Below are positions 1 to 6,587 of a stretch of 10,000 nt of DNA, one piece after another. The notes below the pieces were generated by a model that searched no databases, was not told the DNA's origin, and saw only the letters and a program-made list of their open reading frames with translations. Source of the DNA: Chloroflexota bacterium (lineage in GTDB: Bacteria > Chloroflexota > Anaerolineae > Anaerolineales > Villigracilaceae); contig JAIWOB010000076.1 of NCBI GenBank assembly GCA_020217065.1, positions 1 through 10,000 of the forward strand, written 5' to 3'. The stretch's first letter is position 1; each line of letters begins with the position of its first letter. Position numbers and translations under genes: made by a program.

Positions 1-28
1 TTTGGACAATAATCATCCCCAATAAGGA

Positions 29-748
29 CTATTCCAACTCGATATAAATCCGCTTATTGACGGCGCCCTTGCTCTTGTAATCCGTGACCTTGATTTTTCC
101 AACCTCGGCGGCGTTTTTGACATGCGTCCCGCCGTCGGCTTGCAGGTCGAGCCCAACAATTTCCACCGTTCGCACGTGGAGGATGCCCTCCGGCAGCAGG
201 TTGATTTTCGTGCGGATAAGGTCCGGGATTTGAAAGGCTTCTTCGCGCGGCAAGATTCTCACTTTCACTTCTCTTGCTTGCTGGACTTCAAGATTGACCG
301 CCGCTTCGATGGCTCTCACCAATTCCCCGCGCATATTCTCAAATTCGAAATCCATCCGTCCTTTGAGCGGCTCCATATCGCCGCCTGTGACCTTTGCCCC
401 GTAATCGCGGAAAACTACGCCGCAAAGGACATGCAGGGCGGTGTGCGTACGCATTAACTGGTAACGGCGTTCCCAATCCAGCGCTGCGCCAACAGCGGAG
501 CCGGGCGCGGGCAGCGGCTGACTCCCGCCGAGAAAGTGCAAAACCTCGTCGCCTTGTTTCTTCACCTTTTCCACCGGATAGGTCTCGCCCGCAAAGGTCA
601 GTGCGCCAAAGTCGCAGGGCTGTCCGCCTCCGCCGGGGTAAAAAGCCGTCTGGTCAAGCGTCACGCCGCGGGACTCGGCGTCCGCCGAAACGATGGTTGC
701 GGAAAATTCCCGCAGGTATGAATCGGTTTGATAGAGAAGTTTGGTCAT
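29..748 (-). CDS. alaX: AlaX-type alanyl-tRNA editing hydrolase
   Basis: This 239-residue protein is a free-standing homologue of the alanyl-tRNA synthetase editing domain. The family hydrolyses mischarged Ser-tRNA(Ala) (and Gly-tRNA(Ala)) in the cytoplasm. Seen: the glycine-rich N-terminal motif FYPGGGGQP (residues 37-45), the zinc-site motif HTALH (H102 and H106), and a C-terminal DGGTHV motif (205-210) that supplies H209. The alanyl-tRNA synthetase equivalent reads CGGTH, so Asp205 stands where a Cys zinc ligand is usual. From memory, Asp variants occur in AlaX-M proteins, so activity is probably kept. The glycine motif plus the short length suggests AlaX-M rather than AlaX-L. The gene is divergent from the ABC operon. 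The ATG is placed only 6 nt after a perfect TATAAT, leaving no room for a Shine-Dalgarno sequence. Downstream (1-28) no terminator is visible. Confidence 0.9.
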   Translation of the reverse strand: MTKLLYQTDSYLREFSATIVSADAESRGVTLDQTAFYPGGGGQPCDFGALTFAGETYPVEKVKKQGDEVLHFLGGSQPLPAPGSAVGAALDWERRYQLMRTHTALHVLCGVVFRDYGAKVTGGDMEPLKGRMDFEFENMRGELVRAIEAAVNLEVQQAREVKVRILPREEAFQIPDLIRTKINLLPEGILHVRTVEIVGLDLQADGGTHVKNAAEVGKIKVTDYKSKGAVNKRIYIELE

Positions 749-754
749 GCGTCA

Positions 755-760
755 ATTATA
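755..760 (-). promoter_or_regulatory. -10 box of a probable leaderless alaX promoter
   Basis: Read on the minus strand, a perfect TATAAT is followed by 6 nt and then the alaX ATG (748-746). Transcription would be expected to start at or within a base or two of the A of the ATG, giving a leaderless mRNA. No good -35 hexamer is seen about 17 bp upstream (the minus-strand bases there read CGCGCC), and no extended -10 TGn is present. Confidence 0.6.
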
Positions 761-767
761 TCCCCAT

Positions 768-841
768 GTCGCTGCGAGGCGCGCTTTTCCGCCAAAATGG
801 TTTCCCGTCGAAACGGAAGGTTGTTTCGCGCTCGCAACGAC
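768..841. repeat. Imperfect REP-like inverted repeat (74 bp)
   Basis: The left arm (768-783, GTCGCTGCGAGGCGCG) pairs with the right arm (827-841, CGCGCTCGCAACGAC). This gives 15 base pairs with one C/A mismatch (772/837) and one bulged G (779). The interior (784-826) carries a small CGT-CGAA-ACG hairpin. The arm GTCGTTGCGAG resembles the GTCATTGCGAG ends of short dispersed palindromic repeats found in many bacterial genomes. It lies in the divergent alaX/ABC spacer and codes for nothing recognisable. Only one copy is in this window, so its repeat status is inference. Confidence 0.55.
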
Positions 842-884
842 GTACCAGGCGAGATTAGGGTTTGATTAGAAATTTGTTCCCCGC

Positions 885-914
885 TTGACTTTGCCTCTTC
901 ATTTATTGTATAGT
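885..914 (+). promoter_or_regulatory. Sigma-70-type promoter of the ABC operon
   Basis: A TTGACT -35 box (885-890) and a TATAGT -10 box (909-914) are separated by 18 bp. Each is one base from the bacterial primary-sigma consensus. An overlapping alternative -10, TAGTAT (911-916), would use a 20-bp spacer. Transcription would start near 921-923, about 80 nt upstream of the Shine-Dalgarno-supported ATG at 1004. Confidence 0.65.
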
Positions 915-927
915 ATTCTGCGGTGAA

Positions 928-957
928 AAAAGGCGCTGCCCGCAGGCTGTGCCTTTT
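928..957 (+). other. Hairpin at the 5' end of the ABC operon transcript
   Basis: The arms AAAAGGCGCTGCC (928-940) and GGCTGTGCCTTTT (945-957) pair over 12 positions, with one G-U wobble (935/950) and one T/T mismatch (937/948), around a CGCA tetraloop (941-944). On the plus strand the stem runs into TTTTGTTTG, so it resembles an intrinsic terminator placed a few bases after the predicted transcript start. On the minus strand it is followed by six T residues. It could act as an attenuator, a 5'-end stabiliser, or a barrier to antisense or upstream transcription. The sequence alone does not decide. Confidence 0.55.
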
Positions 958-992
958 GTTTGTACCCCCCATTTTATTGAAAATTCGATTGC

Positions 993-999
993 AAGGAGA
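993..999 (+). promoter_or_regulatory. Shine-Dalgarno site deciding the ABC ATPase start
   Basis: AAGGAGA lies 4 nt before the ATG at 1004. This favours ATG 1004 over the in-frame GTG at 923, which would add 27 residues that are foreign to ABC ATPase N-termini. Confidence 0.8.
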
Positions 1000-1003
1000 T
1001 TCA

Positions 1004-1930
1004 ATGATAAAAGTCAGCGGGCTTACCAAAGACTACGGCGCGCGCCGCGCCATTGACAATGTGAGTTTCGACGCCCAACAGGGCGAAATTGTAGGATTTC
1101 TTGGACCAAACGGCGCGGGGAAAACCACCACCATGCGAATCCTTACCGGCTACATGCCGCCGACCGACGGCGAAGCGATTGTCGCCGGGTATGACGTGGT
1201 GGAAGAATCCCTGGAGGTTCGCAAGCGGGTGGGCTATTTGCCGGAAACCGTCCCGCTGTACAACGATATGATTGTGTTTGACTACCTAAAGTTCATGGGC
1301 GAACTGCGCCGCATCCCCAACGTCGAAGACCGCGTGGAAGAGGCGTTGGATATGGTGGGGCTGTACGACCGCGCCGACGGTTATATCGGCAACCTTTCCA
1401 AAGGGATGCGGCAGCGCGTCGGTTTGGCGCAGGCGCTTTTGCACCGCCCCGAAGTCTTGATTCTCGACGAGCCGACCATCGGTCTGGACCCCAGCCAGGT
1501 GGTGGAAGTGCGCGAGCTTATTAAAGAAATCGGCAAAGAACGAACCGTGCTGCTTTCCACCCATCTGCTCAACGAAGCTCAGAACATCTGCGACCGCGTT
1601 TTGATTATCAATAAGGGAAAAATCGTCGCTGAAGACACCACCGAAAATTTGCAGGCTCGGCTGCTTGGCGCCGAGCGCGTGACGCTGCGCGTGCGCGGCG
1701 AAGCCGAAGACCTTTTGCAGACGGTCAAAAAAGTCAAGGGCGTCCAATCGGCGACGGCAAGAGAAGACGGAGCGGTCGAGTTTGAGTATTCCTCCGGCAG
1801 GGACGTGCGCCCCGAGGTGGCGAGGCAAGTCGTCAACGCCGGCTACGACCTGATTGAACTGCGTCCGATTGGCATGAGCCTGGAGGAAATTTTCCTCGAA
1901 TTGACAGGCTCCGACGCGAAACGAAAATAA
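1004..1930 (+). CDS. ABC transporter ATP-binding protein (GldA/NatA-like)
   Basis: This 308-residue cytoplasmic ATPase should power the ABC-2 permease encoded next to it. Seen: Walker A GPNGAGKTT (34-42), Q-loop region GYLPE with Glu81 (typical of the GldA/NatA branch), signature LSKGMRQRVG (131-140), Walker B VLILDEP (151-157), D-loop GLDP (160-163) and switch His187 in LSTH. The C-terminal part (about 215-308) is the usual extension of ABC-2 type ATPases. All catalytic residues are present, so it should be active. The start is set by AAGGAGA at 993-999 and by the family-like N-terminus MIKVSGLTKDYG. An in-frame GTG at 923 would give a 335-residue form. It is the first gene of a four-gene operon, 12 nt before the permease. 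The substrate is unknown. GldA is a family resemblance only and does not imply gliding. Confidence 0.93.
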   Translation: MIKVSGLTKDYGARRAIDNVSFDAQQGEIVGFLGPNGAGKTTTMRILTGYMPPTDGEAIVAGYDVVEESLEVRKRVGYLPETVPLYNDMIVFDYLKFMGELRRIPNVEDRVEEALDMVGLYDRADGYIGNLSKGMRQRVGLAQALLHRPEVLILDEPTIGLDPSQVVEVRELIKEIGKERTVLLSTHLLNEAQNICDRVLIINKGKIVAEDTTENLQARLLGAERVTLRVRGEAEDLLQTVKKVKGVQSATAREDGAVEFEYSSGRDVRPEVARQVVNAGYDLIELRPIGMSLEEIFLELTGSDAKRK

Positions 1931-1942
1931 AAGAGGGCATCC

Positions 1943-2686
1943 ATGAGAAACGTCTGGATTATTGCAAAACGAGAATTGGATAATTACTTTAACAGCCCGC
2001 TGGCGTATGTGGTGGCGTTCGCCGTTTTGCTGCCAATGGGCATTTACTTTTCGCTCATCGTCTGGGTGAGCGCGCAGCAAGCCATGATGGGAGGCTCCCC
2101 TCCCGATAGCGCGCCGCTCAACTGGCTCTTCGTCTTTTTGCTGATATTCCTCGGACCCGCGTTAACCATGCGCCTGCTTTCCGACGAAGCCCGCATGGGC
2201 ACTTTGGAACTGCTATTAACCGCCCCCGTGCGCGATTTCGAACTGGTGACAGGCAAATGGTTGGGCGCCTTTCTCTTTGTAATGGGGCTTGCCGCGCTGA
2301 CGCTGGTGTACCCGCTTATCATCAATAATTATGTCGAGCCGCGCATTGATTGGCTGGCGACGCTTTCTTCTTATCTTGGGGTTATTCTGGTCTCGGCGGC
2401 GCTGCTGGCGCTTGGCGCCGGTATTTCCGCGATTTTCACCAATCAGTTTGCGGCTTTCTTCGTCACGCTTGGTTTGTTCTTCTTCCTCTGGTTCATGGTG
2501 AACCTCCCCGCCGGTTATTTGCCCAGCGGCGGCGATGTTTTGAATTACCTAAGCGTTTCGACGCATTTTTCCCAGTCTATGAACAATGGCGCAATCGCCC
2601 TGGGAGACATCGTCTATTACCTGAGCCTGACTGCGCTGGGTCTTTTCATCGGAACTACGGCGATTGAAATTCGGAGGTGGCGCTAA
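1943..2686 (+). CDS. ABC-2 type permease (GldF-like)
   Basis: This 247-residue integral membrane protein is the expected channel-forming partner of the preceding ATPase. About six TM segments can be read: near 21-43, 61-79, 106-128, 143-165, 169-187 and 225-242. Between the second and third lies a family-typical motif, DEARMGTLELLLTAPV (81-96), where GTLELLLTAP is the hallmark of GldF/ABC-2 permeases and probably forms the ATPase coupling helix. The N-terminus RNVWIIAKRELDNYFNSP is also typical. Length is normal for a single-permease subunit. The start ATG follows AAGAGGG (1931-1937) with a 5-nt spacing. Its stop TAA shares one base with the ATG of the next gene, which implies translational coupling. 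The function is known only at family level. Confidence 0.9.
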   Translation: MRNVWIIAKRELDNYFNSPLAYVVAFAVLLPMGIYFSLIVWVSAQQAMMGGSPPDSAPLNWLFVFLLIFLGPALTMRLLSDEARMGTLELLLTAPVRDFELVTGKWLGAFLFVMGLAALTLVYPLIINNYVEPRIDWLATLSSYLGVILVSAALLALGAGISAIFTNQFAAFFVTLGLFFFLWFMVNLPAGYLPSGGDVLNYLSVSTHFSQSMNNGAIALGDIVYYLSLTALGLFIGTTAIEIRRWR

Positions 2687-4293
2687 TGGCTGGAAAAAAT
2701 AAAACCCTTGCGGCGCGGTACGCCTTCATTGGGCTTATCGTTTCCCTGCTTGCCTGTATTTCCACAGGTTTATTGGGCGCGGCGAAGGGCATGATTGCCC
2801 TGAAAATGTTCCCTGAAGACACCCTTTCCTGGCTCGACCTTGCCTTGCAAATCAGCCTTGGCTTGCTTGTCGTCGGACTGGCTGCGTACGCCATCATGGC
2901 GCCAGACGCTGTGCGCCGCTTTTTGACGGGACGTCAGGCGCGTTACGGCTCAAATTCGCTCATCCTGACGGCTGCCTTTGTCGGCATTCTCTTTGTGGTT
3001 AATATGCTTGCTTTCCAAAACCCCGATTTTCTTGGCGCGCCCTGGGATTTGACCGAGGATAAATCCAATACCCTTGCGCCTGAAACCCTGCAAGCCCTCG
3101 CCACTTTGCCGGCGAAAGTCAACGCCACCGCCTTTTACAGCATGAGCCTCAACCCCGCCAGCGCCGAAGAACTTCTCTTAAAGTTCAAAAATAACAGCGG
3201 CGGCAAATTTGACTACAAGTTTGTTGACCCCGACCTTGACCCGGTTGCCGCCCGCGAAGCGGGCATTACCGGCGACGGCAAGATTCTGCTCCAGATGGGC
3301 GAAGGAAAGGAAATTGCCTCCTACGCCAGCGAGACCGAACTGACCCGCGCCCTTATCCGCCTCATCAGCCCGGAGCCGCGCGTCGTTTACTTCCTCGAAG
3401 GACACGGCGAAGCGGGCTTGGACGCTTCGGCGGAGGTGAATTTCTCAACGGCGAAGGATACCCTCGAATCGAAAAATTACACGGTTAACTCGTTGAACCT
3501 CCTCGCTGAAAACAAGATTCCCGAAGACGCCCTTGCCGTGATTATCGCCGGACCCATGAAACCCCTCGCCGCTTCAGAGGTGGATTTACTGAAGAAATAC
3601 GTGGATTCTGGCGGCTCGCTGGTGGTTATGGAAGACCCCGTCATGATGACGGACTTCGGCGACTCTTTCGACCCCCTTGCCGAATACCTGACCCAGGACT
3701 GGGGTATCACCCTCAACAACGACGTCATCATTGACCTGGTGAACACCCAGAATCCCTTCCAGGCGGTGTCTTCCCAGGTGGGCTATCATCCCATCACCCA
3801 AAACCTGACGCGGAATTACATTGTCATCCTGCCTCAGGCGCGCAGTATCAGCGTCGCCGGCGAAGTGGAAAACGTCACCCAAACTCCCATCTTGCTGACT
3901 TCAGAACAGTCTTGGGGCGAAACCAACCTGGAGGCTGGCGTCCAGCCCGAGTTTAACCCGGAAGAAGACAGGGCTGGTCCCCTTAATTTGGCGGTGGTTG
4001 GCGAGAATAGCGTCAGCGGCGGACGGGTGGTGGTGTTTGGTAATTCGCTTTTTGCCAGCAGCGGCAATTTTGACGCTTACGGAAACGGCAATATTTTCAT
4101 TAACTCAGTGGATTGGGCGGCGGAACAGGAGGACTTGTTTCAGCTGACCCCGCGCGAAACCACGACCCGCATCTTCATGCCGCCTTCCAATTTGGAATTT
4201 GTCGTCATGATTATCTTCACGGTATTCGTCATGCCGGGGTTGGTGGTGGCGGCTGGCGTATTCTCCTGGCTGGCGCGCCGCAAACGAGGTTGA
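2686..4293 (+). CDS. GldG-like ABC-associated membrane protein
   Basis: This 535-residue protein belongs to the GldG family of ABC transport auxiliary proteins, with a large extracytoplasmic domain between membrane anchors. TM segments are read near 12-33, 49-71, 92-110 and 504-529, ending in a basic RRKRG tail. Family-like motifs: DLTEDKSNTLAPETLQAL (121-138) just after the third TM, FLEGHGE (236-242), YVDSGGSLVVMEDP (305-318) and NIFINSVDWAAEQE (469-482). The first two TM segments are additional to the single N-terminal anchor of the simplest GldG proteins. ATG 2686 is chosen because GGAGG (2673-2677) precedes it by 8 nt and it overlaps the permease stop as TAATG. A GTG at 2677 would add only three residues. 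It likely forms a membrane complex with the two preceding gene products and the DUF4340 protein. The substrate is unknown. Confidence 0.87.
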   Translation: MAGKNKTLAARYAFIGLIVSLLACISTGLLGAAKGMIALKMFPEDTLSWLDLALQISLGLLVVGLAAYAIMAPDAVRRFLTGRQARYGSNSLILTAAFVGILFVVNMLAFQNPDFLGAPWDLTEDKSNTLAPETLQALATLPAKVNATAFYSMSLNPASAEELLLKFKNNSGGKFDYKFVDPDLDPVAAREAGITGDGKILLQMGEGKEIASYASETELTRALIRLISPEPRVVYFLEGHGEAGLDASAEVNFSTAKDTLESKNYTVNSLNLLAENKIPEDALAVIIAGPMKPLAASEVDLLKKYVDSGGSLVVMEDPVMMTDFGDSFDPLAEYLTQDWGITLNNDVIIDLVNTQNPFQAVSSQVGYHPITQNLTRNYIVILPQARSISVAGEVENVTQTPILLTSEQSWGETNLEAGVQPEFNPEEDRAGPLNLAVVGENSVSGGRVVVFGNSLFASSGNFDAYGNGNIFINSVDWAAEQEDLFQLTPRETTTRIFMPPSNLEFVVMIIFTVFVMPGLVVAAGVFSWLARRKRG

Positions 4294-4294
4294 T

Positions 4295-5086
4295 ATGGCA
4301 GAGAAAAAGACACGCGCAACGACAACAGAAAAACGAAAATCTGCGGCGGTTAAAAAGACGGCGGCGCCCGTCAAGCCGGCAAAAAGGACGGCGCGCCAAG
4401 TCAAAACCGTCCGGGAAGCCCCGGCGCCGGTTGTGGAATCCGCTTCCCTTCCCGCCCCGAGGCGCAAGCCCCTTTTCCAGGCAGGCACATGGATTTCCGT
4501 ATTAATGCTTGCCGCCCTGGTGGCTCTTGCTTTCTACTTAAACCGCAGCAAGGAAAACGCCGCCGCCGAAGATTTGACCCCCACCCTCGAAAAGACCTTT
4601 GTCTTTAGCGCGGCGGACGGAACCGTATCCTCCATTGAAATTAAGACCGCCGGCGGCGAAACGGTAAAAATCGCCCGCGACGGCGAAAACGCTTGGAAGG
4701 TGGTTTTGCCCATCGAAGCCGAGGCAAACCAGGGTTTGGCGGAATCGGCGGCGTCCCAATTAAGCGCGCTCTCAATTTCCAGCCAAATCGAATCGGGCAA
4801 GCCGTTGGAAATCTTCGGGCTTGAGAACCCGGATTACGTCGTCGCCATTGAGTTCAAAGAAGGCGGCGTCCACACCCTTGAAATCGGAGACAACACGCCC
4901 ACCCGTAAGGGGTATTATGTCCGCTTGGACAAGGAAAAAACGATGGTGGTTGGCGCGAGCGGCGTCGAAGCCCTCTTGAACCTGGTTTCTTCTCCGCCTT
5001 ACCTGAATACGCCCACGCCCACCGCTCTCCCTGTCACCGAAACGGCGACGCCGGCGGCGGAAGCCACAGCCACCGCCGCGCCTTAA
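4295..5086 (+). CDS. DUF4340 membrane-anchored protein
   Basis: This 263-residue protein has three parts. A very basic Lys/Arg/Ala-rich cytoplasmic tail (1-60) leads into one TM segment (about 64-82). A DUF4340-type extracytoplasmic domain follows (about 100-235), recognised by the FSAADGTVSSIEIK start, the DGENAWKVVLP strand and the IFGLENPDYVVAIEF and LEIGDNTPTRKGYYVRLD stretches. The protein ends in a Thr/Pro/Ala-rich tail (239-263), a low-complexity ending that I associate with Anaerolineae envelope proteins. It starts 1 nt after the GldG-like stop, behind GAGGT (4286-4290). DUF4340 genes regularly follow GldG-like genes, so it is probably an accessory component of the same ABC complex. 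The molecular role of the domain is not known. It is the last gene of the operon. Confidence 0.85.
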   Translation: MAEKKTRATTTEKRKSAAVKKTAAPVKPAKRTARQVKTVREAPAPVVESASLPAPRRKPLFQAGTWISVLMLAALVALAFYLNRSKENAAAEDLTPTLEKTFVFSAADGTVSSIEIKTAGGETVKIARDGENAWKVVLPIEAEANQGLAESAASQLSALSISSQIESGKPLEIFGLENPDYVVAIEFKEGGVHTLEIGDNTPTRKGYYVRLDKEKTMVVGASGVEALLNLVSSPPYLNTPTPTALPVTETATPAAEATATAAP

Positions 5087-5102
5087 ACGCGCTTTGACCG
5101 AC

Positions 5103-5132
5103 ATTTCCGGCGGCGGGAGCGCCGCCGGAAAT
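5103..5132 (+). terminator. Perfect GC-rich hairpin after the ABC operon
   Basis: ATTTCCGGCGGCG (5103-5115) and CGCCGCCGGAAAT (5120-5132) form a perfect 13-bp stem around a GGAG loop, 17 nt after the DUF4340 stop. No U-rich tract follows (the next bases are TATCCAAAATTTGG), so it is not a canonical intrinsic terminator. It may end transcription inefficiently, block 3' exonucleases, or separate the operon from rpoD. Confidence 0.6.
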
Positions 5133-5223
5133 TATCCAAAATTTGGCTGGGGGAAGGCGGTTTTCCATATACAAGAGACGTAATAATAAACGCATTGCAA
5201 AGCGTCTGAAAGGCAAAAGGGTA

Positions 5224-5252
5224 TTGCTTTTCACGTTAAAAAAGTGTATTCT
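5224..5252 (+). promoter_or_regulatory. Probable rpoD promoter
   Basis: A TTGCTT -35 box (5224-5229) and a TATTCT -10 box (5247-5252) have an optimal 17-bp spacing. Transcription would start near 5259, giving a leader of about 40 nt before ATG 5300. The rest of the 213-bp spacer 5087-5299 holds the upstream hairpin, a weak AGACG...CGTCT inverted repeat (5176-5180 and 5203-5207), and no gene that I can support. Confidence 0.55.
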
Positions 5253-5299
5253 GGTTTAGCGAATTGCAGGCACACACTATCGAAAGTTGGATGTTTTGA

Positions 5300-6514
5300 A
5301 TGGATGTAGAGAAAATATTGATTTCAGACGATGAAGAGGAATTTTCCGCGATTGCGCGTCTTGTGGAACTGGGGCGACAAAAATCCTACGTAACCCTCGA
5401 CGACATCCTGCATTTCTTTCCCGAAGCCGAACAGGATGTCGAACAACTTGAAGAGGCGTTTTCCGCCTTGCTCAGCGCCGGCGTCCCCTTTATGGAAGAC
5501 ACCGCCACCGTCGAGCCGACGGAAGACGAACTTGCGGCGGTCGAACAAATCGGCGAAATCGAGGATTTGCCCGACCCTTCCCTTGACGATTATCTGGCGA
5601 ACATAGACACCGACGATACGATTGGGCTGTATCTTAAAGAAGTCAGCCGCGTGCCGTTGTTAACCGCCGCCGAAGAAGTGCAGCTGGCGCAGCGCATCGA
5701 GCGCGGACGCGCCGCCCGCGAGGAACTGGCGCAGGGCAACGTCACCCAAAAGCGCCGCATGGAATTGCGCCGTTACATCGAAGACGGCTGGGCGGGGCGC
5801 GAACACCTCATTACAGCCAATTCCCGCCTCGTGATTTCAGTCGCCAAGAAATATATGGGGCGCGGCGTGCCTTTCCTTGACTTGATTCAGGAAGGCAATA
5901 TCGGCTTGATTCGCGCCACGAAAAAATTCGATTACCGCCGCGGTCATAAATTCTCCACCTACGCCACCTGGTGGATTCGTCAGGCGGTCACCCGCGCCAT
6001 CGCCGACCAGGGACGCACCATCCGCGTCCCCGTTCACATGGGCGACCAAATCAACAAACTCCTGCGGGTTCAACACCAACTCACCCAGCGCCTTGGACGC
6101 GAGCCAAGCGTGGACGAACTTGCCGAGGCGTTGGATGTGCCGCCCAAAAAAGTTGAAAATATGATTCAAGTGGCGCGGCGTCCCCTCTCGCTGGAGACCC
6201 CCACCGACGACGAGGAAGACTCGGTCTTGGGCGATTTTATCGAAGACGACGAAGCCCCTCCGCCCGACGAAACCGCCACTTACAACCTGCTGCGTGAACA
6301 CTTGGGCGAAGTGTTAAACAGCCTGCCGCCGCGTGAAGTTCGCATTTTACAATTGCGCTACGGGCTGTTGGACGGGCAAGCCTATACCCTCGAAGAAGTC
6401 GGGCGCAAGATGGGCGTCACCCGCGAGCGTGTGCGCCAAATCGAAGCGCAAGCCCTCAGCCGCTTGCGCCATCCCTCCATCCGCAGGAAATTGCGCGATT
6501 ACTTGGGCGAATAA
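5300..6514 (+). CDS. rpoD: RNA polymerase primary sigma factor (RpoD/SigA)
   Basis: This 404-residue sigma-70 family protein directs RNA polymerase core to -35/-10 promoters. Domains in order: a region 1.1-like N-terminus (about 16-64, with the [16 protein letters not shown] stretch), an acidic linker (66-105), region 1.2 (106-137, [16 protein letters not shown]), a short non-conserved spacer (138-165), region 2 (167-255, including the [13 protein letters not shown] core-binding stretch and [17 protein letters not shown] at 221-237 for -10 recognition and melting), region 3 (256-330) and region 4 (about 340-404, with the helix-turn-helix [20 protein letters not shown] at 363-382 for -35 binding). 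Region 1.1 plus intact regions 2 and 4 favour a group 1 (primary) sigma. A group 2 paralogue cannot be excluded, since some Chloroflexota carry several. ATG 5300 has only a weak GGA (5289-5291) Shine-Dalgarno. The gene has its own promoter and terminator. Confidence 0.93.
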   Translation: MDVEKILISDDEEEFSAIARLVELGRQKSYVTLDDILHFFPEAEQDVEQLEEAFSALLSAGVPFMEDTATVEPTEDELAAVEQIGEIEDLPDPSLDDYLANIDTDDTIGLYLKEVSRVPLLTAAEEVQLAQRIERGRAAREELAQGNVTQKRRMELRRYIEDGWAGREHLITANSRLVISVAKKYMGRGVPFLDLIQEGNIGLIRATKKFDYRRGHKFSTYATWWIRQAVTRAIADQGRTIRVPVHMGDQINKLLRVQHQLTQRLGREPSVDELAEALDVPPKKVENMIQVARRPLSLETPTDDEEDSVLGDFIEDDEAPPPDETATYNLLREHLGEVLNSLPPREVRILQLRYGLLDGQAYTLEEVGRKMGVTRERVRQIEAQALSRLRHPSIRRKLRDYLGE

Positions 6515-6538
6515 CCGCAGTCGCAAACCCAATCACAG

Positions 6539-6576
6539 AACAGCCTTCAAGGAGAATTTGAGGGCTGTTTTCTGTT
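6539..6576 (+). terminator. Intrinsic terminator of rpoD
   Basis: The stem pairs 6539-6550 (AACAGCCTTCAA) with 6558-6569 (TTGAGGGCTGTT): 12 bp with one T-G wobble, loop GGAGAAT, followed by TTCTGTT. It begins about 25 nt after the rpoD stop. Its T-rich tail touches the -10 box of the next gene. Confidence 0.85.
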
Positions 6577-6581
6577 AAAAT
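6576..6581 (+). promoter_or_regulatory. -10 box of a probable leaderless GT2 promoter
   Basis: TAAAAT is followed by 6 nt and then ATG 6588, the same spacing as in alaX. The predicted transcription start coincides with the ATG. No Shine-Dalgarno precedes this ATG (the bases just before it are CGAAAC). No convincing -35 hexamer is found, because that area is occupied by the rpoD terminator stem. Confidence 0.5.
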
Positions 6582-6587
6582 CGAAAC

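Noticed and set aside
1..28. Possible terminator or gene end downstream of alaX
   Set aside because: Only 28 bases are available and no stem-loop or coding signal can be supported.
923..1003. Upstream extension of the ABC ATPase from GTG 923
   Set aside because: ATG 1004 has a good Shine-Dalgarno and gives a family-typical N-terminus. The extension is kept only as a finding because of its leaderless-like spacing.
745..1029. Minus-strand open frame across the alaX/ABC spacer
   Set aside because: It covers two promoters, the palindrome and the hairpin, has no recognisable protein motif, and clashes with both neighbouring genes.
1286..2080. Long minus-strand open frame (264 codons) opposite the ABC ATPase and permease
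   Set aside because: It is a shadow of GC-rich coding sequence on the plus strand. The translation is His/Gln/Phe-rich with no domain, and the plus-strand genes have clear motifs.
5016..5084. Short repeats (ACGCCCACGCCCACC and GCC-rich units) near the end of the DUF4340 gene
   Set aside because: They are explained by the Thr/Pro/Ala-rich coding tail. There are no spaced direct repeats, so this is not a CRISPR or a separate element.
5136..5146. CCAAAATTTGG palindrome as an operator
   Set aside because: It is an 11-bp AT-rich palindrome far upstream of the rpoD -35, with no second copy. It is too short to call a regulator site.
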